A stretch of DNA of 5,852 bases, from the NCBI GenBank assembly GCA_903837025.1, contig CAILTC010000209.1, positions 1 to 5,852 on the forward strand, given 5' to 3'. The DNA is from an uncultured Bacteroidota bacterium. Its GTDB lineage: Bacteria; Bacteroidota; Bacteroidia; Flavobacteriales; Flavobacteriaceae. Both the position numbers and the translations under genes were made by a program. Positions 1-4,913 of this stretch are shown in pieces (within the stretch, counting starts at the first letter, position 1; each line of letters opens with the position of its first letter). Under the pieces are notes generated by a model. That model did not search any database, had not been told where the DNA came from, and saw only the letters and a list, made by a program, of their open reading frames with translations.

Positions 1-116
1 AAAGTTAAGTTGATCCCTTTTTTCTTAATTTAGCTTCGATTTTATCCACAGCACAAATTCTTAACCCGATGAAGTGGTTTGTAGTCAACAATCCAATAAA
101 TGTAGCATATACTGAA

Positions 117-731
117 ATGATGAATAAAGACGAATTGACACAAACACAGTTACAACCATTACTGGATTATTTTCAAAAGTTAATTCCATTAAATAATGTT
201 GAAAAAGGATTAGTTTCTAGTTTGTTTAAACAGCGACTTTACAGAAAACGGCACTATGTTTTGCAAGAAGGAGATGTGTGCAATCATTTTAATTTTGTAG
301 TTAGTGGTTGTTTAAGATTATACAAAGTAGATGTTAAAGGCAATACCCATATCATTCAATTTGCTTCAGAAAATTCTTGGATGAGCGAAATAGGAAGTTT
401 TCACTGTAGAAATACTTCTGAGCTAAGTATCGATGCTTTAGAAGATACAGTTGTATTGCAAATTAGTTATGACGACCTTATTAAAATATATAAACAAGCA
501 CCCAAGTTTGATAGAATTTTTAGAGTTCTGATTGAAAACAGTTATGTTTCGCTTCAAAAAAGATTGTTGCAAAATATAAGTTCGACAGCCGAAGAAAGAT
601 ATTTGTATTTTATTGAAAACTATTCGGACCTTACGAATCGCTTGCGACAAACTCAAATCGCAGCATTTTTAGGAATAACACCTGAGTTCTTGAGTCGTTT
701 GCGCAACAAGCAATTTATACCAAATTCTTAA
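117..731 (+). CDS. Crp/Fnr-family transcriptional regulator (Bacteroidota type)
   Basis: Cytoplasmic DNA-binding regulator. Counted from an upstream in-frame ATG at 69, residues about 45-140 form the cyclic-nucleotide-binding-like beta roll (RHYVLQEGD, then FNFVVSGCLRLYKVD). A dimerisation helix follows at about 145-170, and the C-terminal helix-turn-helix lies at about 193-213 (QTQIAAFLGITPEFLSRLRNK). The FNR-type N-terminal cysteine cluster is absent: only C71, C81 and C113 occur. The cAMP-contact motif of E. coli Crp is also not recognisable, so the ligand is unknown. I chose the ATG ATG pair at 117/120 because homologues, as I recall them, begin near MNKDELTQ; the 16 extra residues from the ATG at 69 look like translated leader. 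The C-terminus is intact. The adjacent dyads and the secreted hydrolase-cupin pair downstream are plausible targets, but this is inference from position. Confidence 0.9.
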   Translation: MMNKDELTQTQLQPLLDYFQKLIPLNNVEKGLVSSLFKQRLYRKRHYVLQEGDVCNHFNFVVSGCLRLYKVDVKGNTHIIQFASENSWMSEIGSFHCRNTSELSIDALEDTVVLQISYDDLIKIYKQAPKFDRIFRVLIENSYVSLQKRLLQNISSTAEERYLYFIENYSDLTNRLRQTQIAAFLGITPEFLSRLRNKQFIPNS

Positions 732-761
732 TCTAGATCAAGGTTATTTCTTGATGTAGAT
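731..761. repeat. 12-bp imperfect inverted repeat just after the regulator stop
   Basis: ATCTAGATCAAG (731-742) and CTTGATGTAGAT (750-761) are reverse complements except for one G/G mismatch, around the 7-nt loop GTTATTT. It begins on the last base of the stop codon. As RNA it gives a hairpin that might end the regulator transcript, but no T tract follows (the next bases are CATTGG), so it is not a classical intrinsic terminator. As DNA it could be an operator dyad. Its right arm is shared with the FNR-like site at 751-764. Confidence 0.5.
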
Positions 762-764
762 CAT
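751..764. promoter_or_regulatory. Candidate Crp/Fnr-type operator (TTGAT-N4-ATCAT)
   Basis: TTGATGTAGATCAT matches the FNR consensus TTGAT-N4-ATCAA known from proteobacteria at 9 of 10 defined positions. It lies 19 bp after a Crp/Fnr gene and 170 bp before the hydrolase start. Autoregulation or control of the downstream operon by the neighbouring protein is plausible. The binding specificity of this Bacteroidota branch is unknown to me, and a short AT-rich match can arise by chance. Confidence 0.35.
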
Positions 765-784
765 TGGTTAGAGTTCCCTTCCTG

Positions 785-798
785 ATGCAACTTTGCAT
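785..798. promoter_or_regulatory. Perfect 6-bp dyad, possible operator
   Basis: ATGCAA (785-790) and TTGCAT (793-798) are perfect reverse complements with a 2-bp centre, giving a 14-bp palindromic site. The size suits a dimeric helix-turn-helix regulator. It sits in the spacer between the regulator and the hydrolase operon. The protein that would bind it is not known. Confidence 0.3.
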
Positions 799-814
799 TG
801 ATAACTATTTAATG

Positions 815-846
815 ATAAAACAGCTAATTATTCATAAACAGCTAAT
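815..846 (+). repeat. Tandem direct repeat AAACAGCTAAT
   Basis: AAACAGCTAAT occurs at 818-828 and again at 836-846, an exact 11-nt repeat with an 18-bp period. Each copy is preceded by a near-identical ATA/AT stretch (ATAAAACAGCTAAT at 815-828 against ATAAACAGCTAAT at 834-846). A spacing near two helical turns is typical of iterated activator or repressor sites. The second copy also forms the 5' arm of the hairpin at 838-889. Confidence 0.45.
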
Positions 847-889
847 GCTTCATCATTTGTATAGGAGCTTTAGAAGCATCGATTGCTGT
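838..889 (+). repeat. Two-step inverted repeat (possible leader hairpin)
   Basis: ACAGC (838-842) pairs with GCTGT (885-889), and ATGCTTC (845-851) pairs perfectly with GAAGCAT (873-879). The strands are separated by internal loops of 2 and 5 nt and a 21-nt terminal loop. If transcribed, this is a 5+7 bp stem in the leader of the hydrolase gene, 45 bp before its ATG. The first copy of the direct repeat (ACAGC at 820-824) offers a competing partner for GCTGT. The function, whether RNA structure, operator or chance, is undecided. Confidence 0.35.
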
Positions 890-934
890 AGTATATCGAT
901 TTTATAAATAAATATTTAAATAAAGATTAAACAG

Positions 935-2191
935 ATGAAAAACATACTTTTTATACTACTGTCTTTTTTGATTTTATCTGGCTATAGCCAGCAGAAACAA
1001 GTAAAATCAATGAAAGCATTTATGAATAATTCTTTGCGGAATGATGAATTACCTTATGGAAATAATCCATCGGCAGGACATTATGTTACTTCAGGTGATG
1101 CAAAAATTTACTACGAAATATATGGTAAGGGAAAACCTTTAGTTATGTTGCATGGTGGTATCGCAGGTTCAACTTATGAAACAGCAGAATTGATAGATAA
1201 TTTTTCTAAATCTTATCAGGTTATCGCTATATCAACAAGAGGACATGGAAAGTCAGAGCTTGGCATGCAACCGCATACCTATGAGCAAAAAGCAAAAGAT
1301 GTAATTGCTGTTTTGAATGAAGTAACTAAAGATAGTGTAACTGTATTTGGATTTAGTGATGGTGGTTATACAGGCTATTATTTGGCTAGTTTGTTTCCAG
1401 AAAGAGTGAAGCAGATGGTTATAATTGGTGCTGCAGAAACACATCCTGGCGATTATAAAATTAACTTGAAAGTAAGCGACATGATGAAGTTAGATCAAGT
1501 CTATTGGGAACAACAATTGCGATTAATGCCTGAACCTAGTCGATTACAAGAAATGTTTGATAAAGTAGGGGAAGTAGTAAATACAATGGAAGTAAGTAAA
1601 ACATTTTTTGCAACTATAAAATGTCCAGTATTGGTAATGTCCGGTAATCATGACCAGTTTGTATCTACTCAAAGAGTGGTAAATGCTTCTAAAATGATTC
1701 CAAATGCGGAGCTTTCTATAATTCCAAACGCTACTCACGCTGCGTTTCTTGAAAATTTTCCTGCCGTATGGGCTGCAAGTAGTTTTTTCCTCAAAATACC
1801 TTTAAATGACAATTTACAAACAACGACAAACAAAAAGAGAATGGACAATTCAGTAGAACTAACTTTGACGCATCACCTTACTGCATTTGGTACTAATAAT
1901 TTGGACGAAATTTTAAAAGATTATACTAATGAATCCGTGATTATGACGCCTAAAGGTTCTATTAACGGTTTATCTGAAATACGTGAATTCTTTAAAGATT
2001 TCTTTGCAGTAATCCCAAGAGGTTCTTCATTTGCTATGAAACAAAAAACAATCGTTGGTAACGTTGCCTACATTTTATGGAATAGTGAGTCACATTCAAC
2101 AAAGATTCTTGTGGGTACTGATACTTTTGTATTTGATGGCAACAAGATACTATATCATACCGTGGCAGATTATAGAGTGCAGAAGCAATAG
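935..2191 (+). CDS. Secreted alpha/beta hydrolase fused to an NTF2/SnoaL-like domain
   Basis: Predicted periplasmic or secreted two-domain protein of 418 residues. Residues 1 to about 19 are a Sec signal peptide (MKNILFILLSFLILSGYSQ, no lipobox Cys). Residues about 50-288 form an alpha/beta-hydrolase domain with the oxyanion-hole HGG at 73-75, nucleophile elbow GFSDG with Ser141, probable acid Asp240 in GNHD, and catalytic His268 in NATHAAF. The triad appears complete, so it is probably an active esterase, lactonase or related hydrolase of unknown substrate. After the linker 289-302, residues 303-418 match a small NTF2/SnoaL-like family that I know mainly as a stand-alone cytosolic protein beginning MDNS. 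M303 (codon at 1841) sits at that boundary and could be a relic or an internal start. The ATG at 935 is preceded by an A/T-rich leader. The cupin gene follows after 38 bp, suggesting co-transcription. Confidence 0.9.
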   Translation: MKNILFILLSFLILSGYSQQKQVKSMKAFMNNSLRNDELPYGNNPSAGHYVTSGDAKIYYEIYGKGKPLVMLHGGIAGSTYETAELIDNFSKSYQVIAISTRGHGKSELGMQPHTYEQKAKDVIAVLNEVTKDSVTVFGFSDGGYTGYYLASLFPERVKQMVIIGAAETHPGDYKINLKVSDMMKLDQVYWEQQLRLMPEPSRLQEMFDKVGEVVNTMEVSKTFFATIKCPVLVMSGNHDQFVSTQRVVNASKMIPNAELSIIPNATHAAFLENFPAVWAASSFFLKIPLNDNLQTTTNKKRMDNSVELTLTHHLTAFGTNNLDEILKDYTNESVIMTPKGSINGLSEIREFFKDFFAVIPRGSSFAMKQKTIVGNVAYILWNSESHSTKILVGTDTFVFDGNKILYHTVADYRVQKQ

Positions 2192-2229
2192 AAAAAGGCA
2201 TCAAAAAAATCAAAATTAAATCTTTAAAC

Positions 2230-2646
2230 ATGTTGCAAAAATTCACAGTATTTATTTTGTTAATGATCAGTTTTAGTGTCAGAGCGCAATACAATAAAAA
2301 ACTCGTTGTGGAAGAATTACTTCAGTCGGATGTGAATAGTTTGGGTCAAAAAATTATATATCCCGAAGTTAAAGATGCTAAGGTAACCATAAAGAAAATT
2401 ACCTTTCCTCCCGGTGAGACAACAGGATGGCATAAACATGTTATTCCAGTATTCTCCTATATAATAAAAGGAACTTTGACAGTAGAAACCCAGGAAGGCA
2501 AAGTGATGCAATACAAAGAAAACACCTGTTTTGCGGAGTCGTACAATATCTATCATAAAGGGACAAATAATGAAAACACAGATCTTGTGGTCATTGCGAT
2601 TTACCTTGGAGGCGATGCAAAAGAATTATCAATAAGAAAGAATTAG
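2230..2646 (+). CDS. Small secreted cupin-domain protein
   Basis: 138 residues. Residues 1-20 are a Sec signal peptide (MLQKFTVFILLMISFSVRAQ) giving a mature N-terminus near YNKK. The rest is one double-stranded beta-helix cupin. Motif 1 is PPGETTGWHKHVIPVFSYIIKG (61-81, split here by description) with putative metal ligands His68 and His70. Motif 2 contains Glu103 and YHKGTNN with His109 and Asn113. The Glu expected in canonical motif 1 is replaced by hydrophobic residues (around Val74), as I recall for related periplasmic cupins, so metal may be held by fewer or different ligands. No catalytic activity can be assigned. It probably shares an operon and compartment with the upstream hydrolase. 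The ATG is preceded by an A/T-rich TCTTTAAAC leader, with no Shine-Dalgarno site. Confidence 0.88.
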   Translation: MLQKFTVFILLMISFSVRAQYNKKLVVEELLQSDVNSLGQKIIYPEVKDAKVTIKKITFPPGETTGWHKHVIPVFSYIIKGTLTVETQEGKVMQYKENTCFAESYNIYHKGTNNENTDLVVIAIYLGGDAKELSIRKN

Positions 2647-2659
2647 AAACAGGAAAAAC

Positions 2660-2680
2660 GAGTCTTATTTTCTTGGGCTC
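2660..2680 (+). terminator. Weak terminator-like hairpin after the cupin gene
   Basis: GAGTCT (2660-2665) can pair with GGGCTC (2675-2680) through four Watson-Crick and two G-U pairs around a 9-nt loop. The stem starts 14 nt after the cupin stop and is followed by TAAATTTTCA, a poor T tract. It could end the hydrolase-cupin transcript, but the stem is short. Confidence 0.28.
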
Positions 2681-2714
2681 TAAATTTTCATAACTGAAAA
2701 TAATAAATTTTCAT
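2681..2714. repeat. Direct-inverted-direct repeat cluster
   Basis: TAAATTTTCAT occurs at 2681-2691 and 2704-2714 (period 23). Between them lies TGAAAAT (2695-2701), the exact reverse complement of ATTTTCA contained in both flanking copies. The middle element can therefore pair with either side, giving alternative 7-bp hairpins with loops of 4 or 5 nt. The A/T composition makes the stems weak. An operator for the gene at 2851 or part of a termination region are both possible. Confidence 0.4.
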
Positions 2715-2790
2715 GCTAAAATTCGCTACAATTTGTTAGGAACTTATTGACCTAAGATTAAATAAAAGGGTAAATAGTTTTATGTTTTGT

Positions 2791-2798
2791 TAAATTTG
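2791..2798 (+). promoter_or_regulatory. Bacteroidota-type -7 element for the barrel gene
   Basis: TAAATTTG fits the Bacteroidota -7 consensus TAnnTTTG at every defined position and lies 52 bp before the ATG at 2851. A matching TTTG -33 element at the usual 17-23 bp spacing is not evident, so the promoter would be weak or activator-dependent. The nearest TTTG upstream, at 2732-2735, is too far away. Confidence 0.4.
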
Positions 2799-2850
2799 CG
2801 GCTTCAATGATTTCGAGTTGAATTTTATTAAATAAGCTATTTACTTAAAT

Positions 2851-3606
2851 ATGAATGAAAAAATTATTTTGTTATTCTGTTTAATTTCAACAATTACCTT
2901 AAAAGCACAAGAAAATTACGAAATTCAAGTCTATTCTTCACCATCAACACCAAAAAACACCACCGTTTTTGAGTTTCATAGTAATATTTCGCCAACGGGG
3001 CCAAAAAACGAAACTAATTTCACGAATCCATTACATGAAACTTTAGAGATTACGACAGGAATTACGGATAATTTTGAAGTTGGTTTTTATTTTTTCAATA
3101 GAATTAATAATGGAACTTATAATTATATGGGAAGCCACATCAGACCTCGAATTACGGTACCAACTTCATGGGATTGGTTTTTTGGAGCGAGTTTATCTTT
3201 TGAAGGCGGAGTAATAAAAGATGCTTTAACAAATAAATATGATGCTGATTATGAAATTAGACCCATATTTGATAAAACCATAGGCAAAAATTATTTTTCA
3301 ATAAACCCTACTTTCGATGGATCTTTTAAGACGAAAGAAGTTTTTTTTTCGCCAAATGTGAAATATTCCTATGCTGTGAATCCTAAATATTCTTTGGGAA
3401 TTGAATATTATGGTGTCACAGGAAATCCTATGAATTGGGAAAAATATAATTTGCAAACGCATCAATTTTATTTGGTAACCGATTTATATTTAGATGATAA
3501 ACATGAATTTGAATTTGGAATTGGTCACGGAACAACTTTAAGCTCGGATGAGTGGAATATCAAACTAATTTTAGGTCAGCATGTGAGTTGGAAAAAACGA
3601 AAATAG
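2851..3606 (+). CDS. Exported protein, probable outer-membrane beta-barrel
   Basis: 251 residues starting with a Sec signal peptide (MNEKIILLFCLISTITLKAQ, cleavage near residue 19/20). The rest is rich in alternating aromatic/polar segments suited to amphipathic beta strands: FEVGFYFFNRI, WFFGASLSFEGG, YSLGIEYYGV, HEFEFGIGHGT, NIKLILGQHVSW. Motifs that look conserved in a widespread uncharacterised envelope family are LHETLEITTGIT (61-72), GSHIRPRITVP (94-104), EIRPIFDK (135-142) and FSINPTFDGSF (149-159). I know homologues only as hypothetical or transporter-like outer-membrane proteins, so no substrate is proposed. The C-terminus is KKRK rather than an aromatic residue, unlike classical BamA-recognised barrels. 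The gene has its own upstream -7 element and is probably monocistronic. A T9 run sits in codons 164-167. Confidence 0.8.
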   Translation: MNEKIILLFCLISTITLKAQENYEIQVYSSPSTPKNTTVFEFHSNISPTGPKNETNFTNPLHETLEITTGITDNFEVGFYFFNRINNGTYNYMGSHIRPRITVPTSWDWFFGASLSFEGGVIKDALTNKYDADYEIRPIFDKTIGKNYFSINPTFDGSFKTKEVFFSPNVKYSYAVNPKYSLGIEYYGVTGNPMNWEKYNLQTHQFYLVTDLYLDDKHEFEFGIGHGTTLSSDEWNIKLILGQHVSWKKRK

Positions 3607-3678
3607 TCGATTTGATTTTTTGCTTACAAATAGTCTAAAAACACCATGGGCAATTCCTGTTTTGATAAGGTATCTATG

Positions 3679-3717
3679 AAACCTTTGATTAGCAAAAGCG
3701 CTTTTCTTAAACGGTTT
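3679..3717. terminator. Palindromic region between convergent genes (weak bidirectional terminator?)
   Basis: AAACC (3679-3683) pairs with GGTTT (3713-3717), and a perfect 12-bp palindrome AAAAGCGCTTTT lies between them at 3694-3705. The site falls in the 116-bp gap between two converging genes and begins 5 bp past the end of the reductase gene, where a shared terminator is expected. Neither side has a convincing long T tract, and the inner palindrome has no natural loop, so the assignment is weak. Confidence 0.28.
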
Positions 3718-3722
3718 ACTAT

Positions 3723-4913
3723 TTAACCAATTTTCCTTGAAAACATAGTAATTAAATCATGACCGTCCCAAACCAACGAAAAATCTAAACCTCGGCCTAT
3801 TTTAACTATTCTATCGCAACCTTTCGCACCATTTTTTAGGATTAAAGAAGTTATGGTTTCATTATCTATGCCATAATAAGTTATGGTTTGACAGGCTTTT
3901 TTACAAAAAGGCACTATTTGTTCTAATTGATCTATAAAATATTCCATAAAAAAACCATTTCCACATCGATAATCAAAAACAGCTTCGTCTATTGTTGACA
4001 TTTGTACTCTGGTTATTCGATTATTTGGCATTACTTCTTTTTTGCAAGAATACTGTAGCGAAAGCTCATAAAATGCCAATAACTTAGTCATAGATTGTTC
4101 CTCGTTTAACGTATATTTTTTATTTACGATTGATTCTAAATGCTTCCAAAAAATATTTTGTGCTTCCACTTTATTTTTACCCAACCAAAAAATCAGAGAA
4201 GGAGAACTACAAGCGTATTGATCATTTGTATATGAATCATTATAAAAATGATTTGCAATTTGGTTTTTGTCTTCTGCAAGAAGATATTCATCGGCATTGA
4301 TAATACAAAAGGAATACCTATCTGCAAAACCTAAATCTATTCCATTTGGTGCAATTAAAAATTCACGAATGGTATGGATTGTTTTTGAACCTCCCCAAAT
4401 AATACGGCCATCTGACAGCGAGGAAAGATGTTTTGTTATAGTAGAATTGTGTGGATATTGTATTAAATAGATATTATTTTTTATGGATTGAAATCGATCC
4501 ATTACTAATTTATTTATGCAATTTGCCAAAAGGGCAACCTGATCAAATTCTTTTGATGATAAACGGACAATATTAATATTGCCAGCCAATAGTCCCGCAA
4601 CAAGGGAATAGGCAAAATTTAGAGGGACATTTGAGGGAGCAATATGAAATACTACGCCTATTCCTAATCGAAATTCAAGATCATGGTATGCCTTTTTTAA
4701 CTTCAATATATTGTTTTTTCGGCACCAAAACGCAAATGTTATTAGATCTGGAAAGGTTCTACTTTGTTGGTCTGCAAGAATTTCAAGATGTAGCGAATGC
4801 AAAAAGTCAACGACTTCGTCTGAAAAAGGTTGTACTACTTTTAGAGCTGATAATTCGTCAATCAGATTGCTGTTTCCGCAAAGGAAATGGATTTCGTTTT
4901 CTTTATTTTTCAT
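3723..4913 (-). CDS. LuxC-family acyl-CoA/acyl-protein reductase
   Basis: Aldehyde-dehydrogenase-superfamily reductase that takes an acyl thioester and, with NADPH in characterised LuxC, releases an aldehyde. From the ATG at 4913 it has 396 residues, close to but shorter than Vibrio LuxC. Visible family features are WCRKNNI, HIAPSNVPLNFAYSLVAGLLAGN (about 90-112, nucleotide-binding region), WGGSKT (173-178), NDQYACSSPS with probable nucleophile Cys235, and the C-terminal GRGLDFSLVWDGHDLI. An in-frame GTG at 4922 lies 5 nt after AAGAGG, but that sequence encodes conserved residues of the upstream protein, so I prefer the ATG. The ATG overlaps the end of the upstream LuxE gene by 11 bp, implying translational coupling. 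No luciferase gene is seen. Similar genes occur in Bacteroidota glycan clusters, so the substrate may not be a long-chain fatty acid. Confidence 0.88.
   Translation of the reverse strand: MKNKENEIHFLCGNSNLIDELSALKVVQPFSDEVVDFLHSLHLEILADQQSRTFPDLITFAFWCRKNNILKLKKAYHDLEFRLGIGVVFHIAPSNVPLNFAYSLVAGLLAGNINIVRLSSKEFDQVALLANCINKLVMDRFQSIKNNIYLIQYPHNSTITKHLSSLSDGRIIWGGSKTIHTIREFLIAPNGIDLGFADRYSFCIINADEYLLAEDKNQIANHFYNDSYTNDQYACSSPSLIFWLGKNKVEAQNIFWKHLESIVNKKYTLNEEQSMTKLLAFYELSLQYSCKKEVMPNNRITRVQMSTIDEAVFDYRCGNGFFMEYFIDQLEQIVPFCKKACQTITYYGIDNETITSLILKNGAKGCDRIVKIGRGLDFSLVWDGHDLITMFSRKIG

Noticed and set aside
26..33. TAATTTAG as a -7 promoter element for the regulator
   Set aside because: It has one mismatch to TAnnTTTG, and the only upstream TTG (10-12) is 13 bp away, too close for the usual -33 spacing. 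The remaining upstream DNA is outside the window.
69..116. Upstream ATG that would extend the Crp/Fnr regulator by 16 residues
   Set aside because: The added sequence MKWFVVNNPINVAYTE does not resemble the family N-terminus, whereas the ATG ATG at 117/120 begins where I expect homologues to start. It remains an alternative, not a separate feature.
878..901. ATCGATT repeated at 878-884 and 895-901
   Set aside because: Seven bases with a palindromic core recur easily by chance. The stronger signal in this region is the hairpin at 838-889.
1253..1738. Minus-strand open frames of 63-64 codons inside the hydrolase gene
   Set aside because: They are antisense to a gene with an intact catalytic triad, with Cys/Tyr/Phe-rich translations typical of reverse-complement reading.
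3591..3621. A-run (3592-3597) and T-run (3616-3621) around the stop of the barrel gene as an intrinsic terminator
   Set aside because: Pairing would be almost entirely A-T with a multi-base internal loop, and no GC-rich stem precedes the T run, so I could not support it as a terminator.
3601..3635. Direct repeat AAATAGTC at 3601-3608 and 3628-3635
   Set aside because: At eight bases, in AT-rich DNA and partly inside a stop codon context, it is too short to separate from chance and has no flanking mobile element that would make it a target duplication.
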